From Paraburkholderia sacchari (lineage in GTDB: Bacteria > Pseudomonadota > Gammaproteobacteria > Burkholderiales > Burkholderiaceae), in the NCBI RefSeq assembly GCF_000785435.2, contig NZ_JTDB02000010.1, positions 122,227-186,226 of the forward strand: DNA of 64,000 bases. Reading direction: 5' to 3'. A program made the position numbers and the translations under genes. The notes beneath the pieces are model-generated. The model did no database searches. It had not been told where the DNA came from and saw only the letters and a list, made by a program, of their open reading frames with translations. Shown here in pieces: positions 8,816-18,107 of the stretch (position 1 is its first letter; each line of letters opens with the position of its first letter).

Positions 8816-9877
8816 TCAGTCGTTAAAGTTGAAAGTGTTACCAGGGCCAAGGGGCGCCGACTCGCGGAACACAAATTCGGCCACGCGATTTTTATGGAAG
8901 GCGCGATCGCCCCAAGACGCGCTGAGTGCCAATGCACGCTTCATGTACATTTGCAGGTCGAGTTCCCAGGTGTAACCCATCGCACCGTGAACCTGAATTC
9001 CGTTTCGGGACGCGAGCGAGGCAGCCTCCGATGCTGCCAGCTTCGCGGACGACAGATACGTACCCCGTTCAGCGTGTCCATGAGCTAGAGCATGCGCAGC
9101 TCGAAACACGTGAGGTTTAGCGAACTCGATCTTGACTGCGACATCGGCAAGCAAGTGTTTGATTGCCTGAAACGACCCGATTGGCTTGCCGAACTGCTTT
9201 CTCTGAGCGGTATAGTCAATCGCGAGATCCAGCATGCGGCTGGCCAAACCCACGAGTTGAGCCGCTGTCGCCAGCGTTCCCCTGTCAAGTGCAGCGAGCC
9301 ATAGGTCGCCACCAATCGTCGAATTTGCTAAACAAGTCGACGACTTCGGGATCCAGTCAACGCCATAGAGGCGACGCGAAGGATCAACGCTCGTATTTGC
9401 CACGAGCGTGACTTCGTCTCGTCGAACCGCGTGGACCTCGTTTTGATGACCCAATAGAAGTAGATCGGCCAGATGAGCGTCGGCTACCAAACGGTTTTCG
9501 GGGTGGCCTACTGCAATTCGAGCCGAACCCTCGGCGATGCGAGGCAGCCACTCGGCCTTAAAGGACTCATGCTCAGGGAGCGCGGAGATCAACCCGGCCG
9601 CGATATATGCCGTATCGCACAGCGAGTCCGGAATAGCGAAGTATCCCAACTCTTCAAGGATGAGCACCCAATCAACGTCGCCAAGACCCAGCCCCCCGAA
9701 GCTCTCACCCACTGACAAACCAGTAATGCCTTGTTGAGCACATTTTGCGGTCAGCTCGGGCGCGCTCCCATCCGTGTCCCACATCTCTCGCAGCAACTCA
9801 GGTGCGGCTTCGACCAAAAAGAAGCTTCGCATTGCGTCGCGGAATGCCGTCTGGTCGCGTGTGAACGTGAAATCCAT
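8816..9877 (-). CDS. Acyl-CoA dehydrogenase, partner subunit of second pair
   Basis: Acyl-CoA dehydrogenase family protein of 353 residues, the short partner of the second pair. Near the C-terminus it has IQVHGAMGYTWELD, the region of the catalytic Glu, but lacks the AGTNEIQ FAD motif carried by the neighbour. The ATG at 9877 lies 10 bp after the previous stop and follows GAGGAGA. By position it corresponds to the fadE31-33 group of mycobacterial HIP loci or to ScdD-type genes of Comamonas; which one is uncertain. Confidence 0.85.
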   Translation of the reverse strand: MDFTFTRDQTAFRDAMRSFFLVEAAPELLREMWDTDGSAPELTAKCAQQGITGLSVGESFGGLGLGDVDWVLILEELGYFAIPDSLCDTAYIAAGLISALPEHESFKAEWLPRIAEGSARIAVGHPENRLVADAHLADLLLLGHQNEVHAVRRDEVTLVANTSVDPSRRLYGVDWIPKSSTCLANSTIGGDLWLAALDRGTLATAAQLVGLASRMLDLAIDYTAQRKQFGKPIGSFQAIKHLLADVAVKIEFAKPHVFRAAHALAHGHAERGTYLSSAKLAASEAASLASRNGIQVHGAMGYTWELDLQMYMKRALALSASWGDRAFHKNRVAEFVFRESAPLGPGNTFNFND

Positions 9878-9887
9878 TTTTATCTCC

Positions 9888-11054
9888 TCACGAACGCGGC
9901 ATTCCGAGCATCCGCTCGGCGATGATGTTCCGCTGAATCTCATTCGTGCCCGCGTAGATTGAGCCAGCCAGTGAAAACAGATATCCGTCGAGCCAATGAC
10001 CCACTGCGCCCGCATTCGGCGAATCCGGGAGCAATTCCGCTCGGGCGCCAAGAATCTGGAGTGCCGTGTCGTGCATTCTCTGATCAAGTTCGGACCAGAA
10101 AATCTTGTTCGTACTCGACTCGGCGCCGATATGTCCACCGTTCATCAGACTGGATGCCGTCTTGTACGTCGAAAGCGTGTAGGCTTCCGCCTCCATCCAC
10201 GCGCGCAAAACCGCGTCTCGAATCGCCGGATCTCGATCCGCTTCCGCTCGATTTTGCTTATAGAGGTTCACAAGCGCCTTTGCCGTCGCCTGAAAGCGCG
10301 CAGGAGAACGCAACATGAGCCCTCGTTCGAATCCAGCCGTCGACATTGCGACCTGCCAGCCGGCGCCATCATTCCCGATTCGGTTTTCGACGGGAACGCG
10401 TACGTCATCGAAAAATATCTCGGCGAAACCTGGCAAGCCGTTGAGTTGTCGAATCGGTCGGACCGTGATGCCGGGCGTCCTGAGCGGTACCAACAGGAAC
10501 GTCAAACCGTGATGGCGCTGCGATTCTGGTTCGCTACGAAACAAGCCGAATAGCCAGTCGGCCCATACGGCACGCGTTGACCAGGTCTTCTGCCCGTTTA
10601 TTAAATAGTGGTCTCCCACGCGCGTCGCGGTCGTCCGGATAGCCGCCATGTCCGAACCCGCACCCGGTTCTGACCAACCTTGCGCCCAAATCTCTTCACC
10701 GGACGCCATGCCGGGGAGAAAGCGCTTCTTCTGCGCTTCGGACCCAAATTCCATCAGTGTCGGACCGAGAAGAAACACCCCATTCTGGTTCACACGCATC
10801 GGTGCCCCAGCACGCCAATATTCCTCCTCGAAGATCAGCCATTCGACGAGGTCACAGCCACGGCCTCCCAATTCCACCGGCCATGTCACGCTGCTCCATC
10901 GGCCGGTGTTGAGCCGACGTTCCCATTGCCTGTGTTGCTGGAACCCCTTCTCAGTATCGAAGCTCTCCAACGGCTCAGTCGGCACGTGCTCCTTCAGCCA
11001 CTGGCGCACCTCGAGCCGGAAGGATTTTTGCTTATCGGTATACTCAAGTTTCAT
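9888..11054 (-). CDS. Acyl-CoA dehydrogenase, FAD-motif subunit of second pair
   Basis: Acyl-CoA dehydrogenase of 388 residues. AQGWSEPGAGSDMA marks the active-site loop near residue 140, and the C-terminus carries IYAGTNEIQRNIIAERMLGMP, the FAD- and dimer-contact block. It forms a pair with the next gene, 10 bp away, and resembles FadE32/FadE33-type enzymes that desaturate ring-opened C/D intermediates. It lies directly after echA20, as in a pathway-ordered operon. Confidence 0.87.
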   Translation of the reverse strand: MKLEYTDKQKSFRLEVRQWLKEHVPTEPLESFDTEKGFQQHRQWERRLNTGRWSSVTWPVELGGRGCDLVEWLIFEEEYWRAGAPMRVNQNGVFLLGPTLMEFGSEAQKKRFLPGMASGEEIWAQGWSEPGAGSDMAAIRTTATRVGDHYLINGQKTWSTRAVWADWLFGLFRSEPESQRHHGLTFLLVPLRTPGITVRPIRQLNGLPGFAEIFFDDVRVPVENRIGNDGAGWQVAMSTAGFERGLMLRSPARFQATAKALVNLYKQNRAEADRDPAIRDAVLRAWMEAEAYTLSTYKTASSLMNGGHIGAESSTNKIFWSELDQRMHDTALQILGARAELLPDSPNAGAVGHWLDGYLFSLAGSIYAGTNEIQRNIIAERMLGMPRS

Positions 11055-11072
11055 TCTGCCCTCACCGTACAG

Positions 11073-11882
11073 TCAACGTTCCTCAGCGGCGCTGAAACTT
11101 GCATCGCGCTTTTCGACAAACGCCTTCCTCGTCTCATCCGAGTCCGGACTCATATACGCCTGCAAGGTGAACCCCTGTTCCCATCGGTACTTATCCTCGA
11201 GATTGCCATCTTCGACACCGTTGAGAGATTCCTTCGCGATTCGGATCATCGCCGGACTCTTCTTCGCAATCTTTCGGGCAATGGCAAGTGCCGTATCCCT
11301 GAGCTCCGATATCGGCACAACCTTTTCCACCGCGCCAAGACGCCAAGCTTCGGCCGCGTTAATGGAATCGCCGGTAAAGTACATGTAGCGCACCTTCTGC
11401 ACTGGAAAGAGGCGTTGCAGATGTGCACCGCCACCCATAGCACCACGATCAACTTCCGGCACACCAAACGTTGCGCATTCCGACGCAACTACAATGTCAG
11501 CTGCTCCGGCGATTCCAATGCCTCCACCCAATACGAACCCGTGTACCGCCGCAATGACCGGCACCGGGCACCGGTGAACTGCACGAAATGTCGCGTAGTT
11601 GCCAGCGTTGACCTTCTGAATCAGCGAGGAATCGGCCGCCAGTTCTTTGATATCGACTCCGGCGCAAAAGCCTTTTCCCTCAGCTCGGACTATGATTACG
11701 TTCACATCTACGTCCGAACCCAAAGCCTCAATAGCAAGAGCAAGGCTTGCCCACCCTTCACTATTGAGTGCATTCACCGGCGGGTTGCAGATTGTCAATT
11801 CAGCGACCCCGTCGATAACCGCAATCTCAAACGGCTTGCCAGTTTTACCTAACACACGGCCTCCCTCGCCTCGCATCGCCAT
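11073..11882 (-). CDS. echA20: Crotonase-fold D-ring hydrolase EchA20 (ScdY-like)
   Basis: Crotonase-superfamily protein of 269 residues. The oxyanion-hole region reads GFCAGVDIKEL, then HGFVLGGGIGIAG and FGVPEVDRGAMGG with the conserved Glu. The blocks VRAEGKGFCAGVDIKE and FGVPEVDRGA match my recollection of mycobacterial EchA20, the enzyme that opens the last (D) steroid ring of HIEC-CoA. The ATG at 11882 follows GGAGAG and lies inside the end of ipdC (34-bp overlap), implying coupled translation. This is a better EchA20 match than the other crotonase at 12952. Confidence 0.87.
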   Translation of the reverse strand: MAMRGEGGRVLGKTGKPFEIAVIDGVAELTICNPPVNALNSEGWASLALAIEALGSDVDVNVIIVRAEGKGFCAGVDIKELAADSSLIQKVNAGNYATFRAVHRCPVPVIAAVHGFVLGGGIGIAGAADIVVASECATFGVPEVDRGAMGGGAHLQRLFPVQKVRYMYFTGDSINAAEAWRLGAVEKVVPISELRDTALAIARKIAKKSPAMIRIAKESLNGVEDGNLEDKYRWEQGFTLQAYMSPDSDETRKAFVEKRDASFSAAEER

Positions 11883-12955
11883 GAGGTTCTCTCCAACATC
11901 CGATTAAGGCACTCACATGCCTCTTCAATAATCTCGTTCACAAGGTCAGAGCAACTTGGCAAGCTTTCTATCCGGGACGCAACTTGCCCGCTGGGTAGGA
12001 CTCCTGCCTCAGGCATTCCGTCTACCATGGCTTTTTGGATCAGCTGCACGGCGTTCGCTGCTTGCAGCGCCTCATTTATTGAAATCTCCCCACGCCTCGT
12101 TGCACGCAATGCTTCAGACGCAACGGATATCCATTCACGCCACGTTAAACCGCCTCGAACTTTCCACCGAACCGAACTTTCGATGGCGTGCCAAACTCCC
12201 ATAATTCTGTTCTTGCGCTCCAGCTCGAGTAGCAGCGGATTTTCGATGACGCGCTGGGGTAACCCGTCTATCGCCCGTGACACGCGAATGCTTGCTGCGT
12301 CGCTTACCGCGAGATAGCGGCCAAGCGTCGCAGGTGGAACCGGTGACTCTTCGGTCATGAGGAACCGTGTGCCCATAGCAACACCAACCGCACCAGCGGC
12401 AAGTGCCGATGCCAGCCCCCTACCATCACAATAGCCACCTGCTGCAACCACTGGTACGGCCACTGCATCCAGCACCTGCGGGAGCAGGATGGTCGTGGGG
12501 ACGCCTCCCGTATGGCCACCGCCTTCCGCGCCCTGAACCGTCACGACGTCGGCTCCCAACTCAACCGCCTTGATGGCATGTCTTACACCGCCGACAGTCG
12601 GCATACAGACGATGCCCGCAGCTTTGAACCGCTCAATCGTTGCCCTATCAGGGCCCCGTCCGTAGCTAACCGCTCGCACCTTGTACCGAATGGCAAGCTC
12701 CACGACCTCAGCTGCGTTCGGTTGAAACATATGAAAGTTCAAGCCAAACGGTTGATCTGTTTGCAGAAGAACTTTCTGTATTTCTGATTCAAGCCGTGCG
12801 GAGGGAATCGTGGCGGCGGCGAGAAAGCCAAAACCTCCTGCGTTGCAAGTCGCAGCGACGAGATTCGCGTCCGCCACCCAACCCATCGCCGTCTGAACAA
12901 TGGGAAACCGGCAACCAAGCTTGTCACACAGCGGCGTACGCATCGCAGGACTCAT
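11849..12955 (-). CDS. ipdC: IpdC, FMN-dependent steroid C/D-ring oxidoreductase (nitronate monooxygenase family)
   Basis: TIM-barrel flavoprotein of 368 residues in the nitronate monooxygenase/enoyl reductase family. It shows PIVQTAMGWVADANL at the N-terminus, VTVQGAEGGGHTGG in the phosphate-binding area and VVAAGGYCDGRGLASALAAGA. In steroid degraders this family member (Rv3553/ScdK) acts on the C/D-ring CoA ester before IpdAB. The start overlaps the preceding crotonase stop by 4 bp (ATGA), and its end overlaps echA20. Confidence 0.88.
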   Translation of the reverse strand: MSPAMRTPLCDKLGCRFPIVQTAMGWVADANLVAATCNAGGFGFLAAATIPSARLESEIQKVLLQTDQPFGLNFHMFQPNAAEVVELAIRYKVRAVSYGRGPDRATIERFKAAGIVCMPTVGGVRHAIKAVELGADVVTVQGAEGGGHTGGVPTTILLPQVLDAVAVPVVAAGGYCDGRGLASALAAGAVGVAMGTRFLMTEESPVPPATLGRYLAVSDAASIRVSRAIDGLPQRVIENPLLLELERKNRIMGVWHAIESSVRWKVRGGLTWREWISVASEALRATRRGEISINEALQAANAVQLIQKAMVDGMPEAGVLPSGQVASRIESLPSCSDLVNEIIEEACECLNRMLERTSWRCEAREAVC

Positions 12956-13821
12956 TTTTCAACCACTTTTTTGTCTCGCTGCGAATTGGCCATCGCTTTA
13001 GCGTCATATCCACCGAGCTTGTCGCCGGAAACCAATTCGTTATGTGCGTGTGCGAAGTGGTGCCAGGCGAATACGGCATCCATCGCTGTCCGCTTTCCGC
13101 GCAGATCTTCGGTATGGTTGACGGCCTGTTTCGTTAGCGCCAGACCCAAACGCGGCATCTTTCCGATGCGTCCCGCGATGGCATACGTTTCGTCTTCGAG
13201 GCGTTCACGCGGGACCACTCGGTTTACCATTCCGACCTCATACCCACGCTGCGCCCCCATGCGCTCGCCGAGAAACAGGAACTCTTTTGCGATACGCGAG
13301 TGCATTTCGAAGGGATGCGCGAAGTACTCGACACCTGGGATGCCCATGCGAACGACGGGATCCGCGAAGTATGCGTCGTCCGAAGCGACGATCAAATCGC
13401 ACACCCATGCGAGCATGAGGCCGCCGGCAATACAGGCCCCGTGAACCATCGCAATGGTCGGCTTCGGCAACTCTCGCCAGCGGCGACACATACCGAGATA
13501 GACCTCTTGCTCACGCGCGTACAGGAATTCACCGCCCGGTTTGCCCACATGGTCGTACCAAAGCGATTCACGCTCGAAGCTGATCCCGACATCGCGTCCC
13601 GGGGTACCGATATCGTGCCCGGCCGAAAAGTGTTTTCCGGAACCCCGCAGGACGATCACCTTCACTTCATCGTCATAGGCGGCCTGCTTAAATGCCTGAT
13701 CAAGCGCATAAGTCATGCGGGAGTTTTGGGCGTTATGAAACTCCGGACGATGCATCGTTATCGTCGCGATGCCGTCCTTCGTCTCGTACAACACCACGTC
13801 GTCAATTTGCTGAATCGTCAT
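12952..13821 (-). CDS. Enoyl-CoA hydratase/isomerase family protein
   Basis: Crotonase of 289 residues with GKHFSAGHDIGT (oxyanion hole), HGACIAGGLMLAWVCDLI and FADPVVRMGIPGVEYFAHP. In the last block only one of the two classical hydratase Glu positions is occupied (PGVEYF); the other is Val. It may therefore act as a hydratase with altered chemistry, an isomerase or a hydrolase. It lies between ipdB and ipdC, and Comamonas ScdN is a possible counterpart, though that mapping is uncertain. Its stop overlaps the ipdC start. Confidence 0.83.
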   Translation of the reverse strand: MTIQQIDDVVLYETKDGIATITMHRPEFHNAQNSRMTYALDQAFKQAAYDDEVKVIVLRGSGKHFSAGHDIGTPGRDVGISFERESLWYDHVGKPGGEFLYAREQEVYLGMCRRWRELPKPTIAMVHGACIAGGLMLAWVCDLIVASDDAYFADPVVRMGIPGVEYFAHPFEMHSRIAKEFLFLGERMGAQRGYEVGMVNRVVPRERLEDETYAIAGRIGKMPRLGLALTKQAVNHTEDLRGKRTAMDAVFAWHHFAHAHNELVSGDKLGGYDAKAMANSQRDKKVVEK

Positions 13822-13863
13822 AACGTACAGTCCGAAATTTTGAAGTGAATTACGCTTCCGCGC

Positions 13864-14685
13864 TTACGCGCGAATTCCTGCCGGATTACCCTTGATTGCC
13901 GTCGCACGAAGATTGTGGGGGTCAAGGCGTCGGATAATATCGAGTTGCTCTGATGTGGGGGCTGGGGTCTCCATGCAATCTCCTGCCCGAAGAACCGGGA
14001 ATCCAGTCGCAGATTCCACGTCCTCAAATTTCACGCCCGGGTGCAGGGACTTCACCCTGATTCCATGTTCCGGTCCGAGGAAGTCCATTACGCAGAGATC
14101 CGTCACGATGAACTTGAGGTCGACAAAATCGCTTCTGACGCCCACTGGCCAACGTTCCTTGTTGTAGCCAACTCCACATACCACGTCCACTTCGTCCGAG
14201 ACGAACACCCGTGGGTTGTGATTAGGAATAAAGAACGAATTGGCGTGGTTAATGCTGTTTCCCGGCAATCCACGCATTCCGAGAATCGCACTTTTCGGCT
14301 TGTCATAGTCGCCAACCGCAGACAAATTGGTCTGGCCGTAACGGTCGATCTGGGTAGGACCAATCATGGCGTGTCGACGCCCTCCCCAAACGCATTCGAA
14401 GACACGCTCGAACGACATATAGCCCGAATATTTGGCTCGATAGTCACCACGCGGCCCGAGTGGAATCGGCTCTTCAACCAGAAATGTCTCACTGTCAGTC
14501 ATCAACAGTTCTGGGCTGTGAGTCACCTTCGCCAAACTTGCACCGAGTCTCGGAATGACCCCGATTCCGGAGGCGAGGACCTCGCCGTTTTCGCGCCATG
14601 CCTCGGACGCTGCGACAATTAGCAGTTCCGCGAGCGAAAATGCGCAATCCACGACCGCGTCCGTTTGTGATTCGATTGGTGTCAT
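13864..14685 (-). CDS. ipdB: COCHEA-CoA hydrolase subunit IpdB
   Basis: Beta subunit of the heteromeric CoA-transferase-like hydrolase that opens ring C. The 273-residue protein has the class I CoA-transferase beta fold, including SGIGVIPRLGASLAK near the N-terminus and RHAMIGPTQIDRYG. It lies 13 bp after ipdA. With IpdA it hydrolyses the cyclic diketone CoA ester rather than transferring CoA, as established for the mycobacterial enzyme. ScdL2 is the Comamonas equivalent. Confidence 0.9.
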   Translation of the reverse strand: MTPIESQTDAVVDCAFSLAELLIVAASEAWRENGEVLASGIGVIPRLGASLAKVTHSPELLMTDSETFLVEEPIPLGPRGDYRAKYSGYMSFERVFECVWGGRRHAMIGPTQIDRYGQTNLSAVGDYDKPKSAILGMRGLPGNSINHANSFFIPNHNPRVFVSDEVDVVCGVGYNKERWPVGVRSDFVDLKFIVTDLCVMDFLGPEHGIRVKSLHPGVKFEDVESATGFPVLRAGDCMETPAPTSEQLDIIRRLDPHNLRATAIKGNPAGIRA

Positions 14686-14698
14686 TAGTGCGTCTCGC

Positions 14699-15574
14699 TT
14701 AAAAGATCGGAAGCGGCAACTGAGCGATCTTTTCTGCTCCGCCGACTTTCTTCAGGTATTCCGCTTCGCCACATTCAATGTACTCGCCGCGATAGGCATC
14801 CCATCCACCAGATTCCGAGGCGGACGCACTGTAGCGTTTAAGGTGCGCGATGTCCCAGCCATAGTCAGGACCGCTGTAAGTGGGGTGCGCGCCGTACTGC
14901 GCATGCACAACACCTTTCACCAGATACCGCTCGAAGAAGTTGCGTCGCGCCGAATCCTCGTCCAACTCCAGGCGATCGTGGAGAATATCCGTGCTGATGA
15001 AGCACTGGTCTGCGGCCCGCGCGAACAGATGGTCAAAGAGCGGGTCAGCACTATTGATCAGGGTATTTCCAAGACGGTCTGATTCGTTGACGTGCAACAG
15101 AGCAACGTCGAGCTTTAGCGCTGGCATCGCGACGTATACTTCACCGTCTTCATATGGAGACCTGATTGTTTTCAACTCCACGTTTCGCGCAATAACGTCG
15201 GTCGCCAATCCACAACGCGTCGGAAGGAACGACATTCTCATCCCGGCCGCACGCAGCCCCCACTCGAACATACCTTCGTCATATTCCGTGACTTTGATTT
15301 CGCCAGCTTCACGCGCCTTCCGGAAATAAGGTTCGAGTGGAATTGCATCCATTGTGACGAAGCCGTACACGAGTTCGCGCACCTTACGTGCGGCACACAG
15401 CATCCCTACTTCCGGACCGCCGTACGACACAATCTTCAGATCGCGGAGATCGGAGCGTAGGATTTCGCGTACCAGCGACATCGGCTTGCGGCGCGGGCCC
15501 CAGCCGCCAATACCGATAGTCATCCCATCGCACAACTGCGCGACAACCTGCTCTGCTGAAATCTGCTTGTTCAT
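14699..15574 (-). CDS. ipdA: COCHEA-CoA hydrolase subunit IpdA
   Basis: Alpha subunit of the ring-C hydrolase, 291 residues, class I CoA-transferase alpha family. DGMTIGIGGWGPRRKPMSLV near residue 16 is the typical N-terminal glycine-rich segment, and LKIVSYGGPEVG follows. It lies 15 bp after hsaC and before ipdB, the usual AB order. ScdL1 is the Comamonas equivalent. No strong ribosome binding site is visible before the ATG, so the exact start is slightly less sure than the identity. Confidence 0.9.
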   Translation of the reverse strand: MNKQISAEQVVAQLCDGMTIGIGGWGPRRKPMSLVREILRSDLRDLKIVSYGGPEVGMLCAARKVRELVYGFVTMDAIPLEPYFRKAREAGEIKVTEYDEGMFEWGLRAAGMRMSFLPTRCGLATDVIARNVELKTIRSPYEDGEVYVAMPALKLDVALLHVNESDRLGNTLINSADPLFDHLFARAADQCFISTDILHDRLELDEDSARRNFFERYLVKGVVHAQYGAHPTYSGPDYGWDIAHLKRYSASASESGGWDAYRGEYIECGEAEYLKKVGGAEKIAQLPLPIF

Positions 15575-15589
15575 GTTGGATACGTCGGG

Positions 15590-16495
15590 TTAGTGAGCGG
15601 AATCTGCGAGACCGAGGCTCCAATCGTGGCCCCAGTGGCTAATAGAGGTCGCCTCAAACACAGAGTGCTTCTCCCAATCGACGACCAAGCCACCGTAGCC
15701 ATACTCCAGAGCGAATCCGCCAGGTGTGAGCACGTAGAATGAAATCACTTCATCGTTAACGTGCTGCCCAAGACTCGCCATGAGCTTGACGCCGTGACGC
15801 GCACAGCGATCGAGCGCACGACCAACTTCTGTCATCGAACTGACCTCGGCCATCACATGCACACAACCGCTTGGCGGATGCGGTGCCTCAAATAATGCGA
15901 GGCTGTGTTGCCGCCCGTTATTGCAGTGTGTGAAGTGGAGGCGCTGGACTTCTTTGTCGGCGCCGGCTTGGTGTCGATAGATATCCGAAAGCCCGAATCC
16001 CATGACATCTCGAAAAAAAGTCCACGTTTCATCGAACTTCGGCGCGGACAGAACGGTATGACCCAATCCGAGTTCGCCAGTGACAAACTCTGGGACGCCG
16101 ACAGGTGAATCGAATCGAACGAAATCCGATTGACATCCCCAAACGATTTCGTGGCGGTTCCCCGACGGGTCGAAAAACCACACCATGTTCTGAAATTTAC
16201 GTGCGGCGAGTTCCTCCGGCGAGGCTGGCATGATTTCGACTCCGGCACGATTCAGTTCGACCACCGCTTCATCGAACGCACATTGAGTTAAAACCTCCCA
16301 ACCCGATGCGAGGTATTTGTCGTGTTGTCCGTGTACAATCAAATACCGATAAGGCCGGGCATCCATTTTTAGATATAGCCCGCGATCAGGCGCATCAGTT
16401 GCCATGCATCCCATGACCTGTTCGCCAAAATGCTTCCACTTATCGGTGTCCGATGCTTCTACAACGATATAGGCCAGCCCTCGAATATCAATCAT
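15590..16495 (-). CDS. hsaC: 3,4-DHSA extradiol dioxygenase HsaC/TesB
   Basis: Type I extradiol (meta-cleaving) dioxygenase of 301 residues with two VOC modules. It cleaves the catecholic ring A of 3,4-dihydroxy-9,10-secoandrostatrienedione. The 2-His-1-Glu iron ligands are visible as GLGHTVL (about 145), RQHSLAL (about 208) and FALEYGYGG (about 259). The start MIDIRG at 16495 matches the family. It is the first gene of the 14-gene operon; a box copy with GATAAT as -10 lies just upstream, giving a predicted 5' UTR near 27 nt. Confidence 0.92.
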   Translation of the reverse strand: MIDIRGLAYIVVEASDTDKWKHFGEQVMGCMATDAPDRGLYLKMDARPYRYLIVHGQHDKYLASGWEVLTQCAFDEAVVELNRAGVEIMPASPEELAARKFQNMVWFFDPSGNRHEIVWGCQSDFVRFDSPVGVPEFVTGELGLGHTVLSAPKFDETWTFFRDVMGFGLSDIYRHQAGADKEVQRLHFTHCNNGRQHSLALFEAPHPPSGCVHVMAEVSSMTEVGRALDRCARHGVKLMASLGQHVNDEVISFYVLTPGGFALEYGYGGLVVDWEKHSVFEATSISHWGHDWSLGLADSAH

Positions 16496-16554
16496 TCGCC
16501 TTCCCCAGCTAAATCTTTGGTTGAATCCATTATCTGCCGCCCGGTGGTGTACCA

Positions 16555-16572
16555 CATCGTCCAATGAGACTA
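16555..16572 (-). promoter_or_regulatory. Steroid-regulon box upstream of hsaC operon
   Basis: Plus strand CATCGTCC AATG AGACTA. Read toward hsaC, GATAAT (16534-16529) begins exactly 20 nt after the box, the best -10 match of the set. The centre is about -42.5 from the predicted transcript start. It should drive the whole hsaC-to-maoC operon. Confidence 0.8.
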
Positions 16573-16645
16573 CCGGTGTACAGCAAGATGAGGTTAGGAC
16601 GCACCCTTGCCCGCCGCCGGCTACGGCGGCGGCAGTAAGGCGCTC

Positions 16646-17758
16646 TCAGATCTGGTAGAGTTGGCTTTCTGCTTCCGGCGGCATATCTTCGCGTTGCCGC
16701 CATACACCTTCGCTGCGACGCCATTCGAAGATTTTCCGGGGAACGGGCTTCACATTTTCAACGTCCGTGTAAAACTGCGAATACCATTCACGCAATTGAT
16801 ACACCGGTCCGTCTCCATCGCACAGGAGCGGATTATCGACACGCGTCTTGCTATCCCAAATCTCGACATCCTGTCGAAACGCGTTTTGAGTTAGCTCGAT
16901 ATATCCGTCTGCGATCTTTTCGTTTTCCTCGTCGCTGAGATCGGGATTCTTCTCGACGATGACGCCAAATCGTAGTTCGAAATTATTCTGGTCGATGGGG
17001 ACGTGACAGTTCAGCAGAATCGAGTTGAGCACGTTGCCGCCGACGTTCGCGCTCATCCGGGTGATGTGATACGCAGGGCCAAAATACGCATCATCGGCCA
17101 CAAGCTCACCGTCGGACAACGTTTCATGACCGCCCCGCGCCATCTGGTAGCCGACGTGGCCGTCAAATACATTTGCAAAATAATCGATTTTCTGGCCGTG
17201 AACCGGGCCGAAGTGCGCCATGTCAGCCAGGTTGTCGACGAGTTCCCGGACATTCGTGGCGATCCGCCAGTTCACGATTTTCCAGTCAGTCCATTGGTCG
17301 GAGAAGCACGCGTTAATGCGAGGAATCTCGACGCGCGGGTCCGGCGGATTACCTTCTGGGTCGTTCCACACGAACAGGAGCTGGTTCTGCTCCAATACCG
17401 GCCAAACCTTGAGGCGCGCTTTGGGCGGAATGCGTTTGGCGTACGGAATTTCGGTGCACGCGCCATCACTGGCCCACTTCCAGTGGTGAAACGCACACGT
17501 GACGGTGTTGCCCTCTACGCAGCCGAGACTGAGATCCGCCCCCATATGAGGGCAATAGCCGTCCAGCACGCTGATTTTCCCGTCCTCGCCTCGGAAGGCA
17601 ATTAGCTTCGTCCCGAACGCCTTGATCGAATGAACCTTTCCGTCGGCGTATTGCTTCGCCAATCCGAGGCAGTGCCAGCCTCGCGCATACCGGTCCGGCA
17701 ACGGGCCAGCCTTAATCTTTTGAAGTGGCAACTTCTCGAGTTGATGCACAGCTGTCAT
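16646..17758 (-). CDS. kshA: 3-Ketosteroid 9alpha-hydroxylase oxygenase KshA
   Basis: Rieske non-heme iron oxygenase of 370 residues that 9alpha-hydroxylates 3-ketosteroids; together with KstD this opens ring B. The Rieske motif is CPHMG...CAFHHWKW (C-x-H...C-x2-H) around residues 69-94. The mononuclear iron site is DNLADMAHFGPVHG near 180-195. It is a single-gene unit with its own box 152 bp upstream. Its reductase kshB lies in the next operon. Confidence 0.93.
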   Translation of the reverse strand: MTAVHQLEKLPLQKIKAGPLPDRYARGWHCLGLAKQYADGKVHSIKAFGTKLIAFRGEDGKISVLDGYCPHMGADLSLGCVEGNTVTCAFHHWKWASDGACTEIPYAKRIPPKARLKVWPVLEQNQLLFVWNDPEGNPPDPRVEIPRINACFSDQWTDWKIVNWRIATNVRELVDNLADMAHFGPVHGQKIDYFANVFDGHVGYQMARGGHETLSDGELVADDAYFGPAYHITRMSANVGGNVLNSILLNCHVPIDQNNFELRFGVIVEKNPDLSDEENEKIADGYIELTQNAFRQDVEIWDSKTRVDNPLLCDGDGPVYQLREWYSQFYTDVENVKPVPRKIFEWRRSEGVWRQREDMPPEAESQLYQI

Positions 17759-18107
17759 GAGTCGCTCCTTGCGTTGGTCTTGTGTTTGGCGCCCGCCGGC
17801 GCGGGCTGGGCGACAACGGGCTCAGCGCCGCTCCTCTTTGACGCCATGCGGCGCTGCGAGCGTCCGTCATCTACACGCAAGGAATTGTTCGCTGGCTCGG
17901 CCAATCCAGCATCGTCACTTTGGACTAGGGCGGGACGCTACCTACTGGTGAAATGGCAGGACTAAGCCACGGGAATACCCTAGCTTTTGCAACGCAACGT
18001 CCGTTCGACACACAACATAGCAACCCGCGTAGCGGGCGCGAAGGCTTCTCGCTTGAATGAGGACAGCCCATCACAGGCGGAGTGATGAGTACCTACCCCA
18101 ATTAGTG
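17759..18107. other. Intergenic leader between kshA and fadD3
   Basis: No gene is seen. The stretch holds the kshA box (17910-17927) and a predicted 5' UTR of about 119 nt. Within that UTR the sequence GCCCGC CGGC GCGGGC (17791-17806) can form a strong hairpin close to the kshA start. Any terminator of the hsaA-fadD3 operon would lie left of fadD3's stop; none is clear. Confidence 0.5.
17910..17927 (-). promoter_or_regulatory. Steroid-regulon box upstream of kshA
   Basis: Plus strand CATCGTCA CTTT GGACTA, one change from the consensus in the left half. Toward kshA the hexamer AACAAT begins 20 nt after the box (17889-17884). This gives kshA a transcript separate from the flanking operons. Confidence 0.68.

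Noticed and set aside
12952..13821. Assigning this crotonase as EchA20
   Set aside because: The gene at 11073-11882 carries the EchA20-like blocks (GFCAGVDIKE, FGVPEVDRGA); this one has FADPVVRMGIPGVEYF instead.
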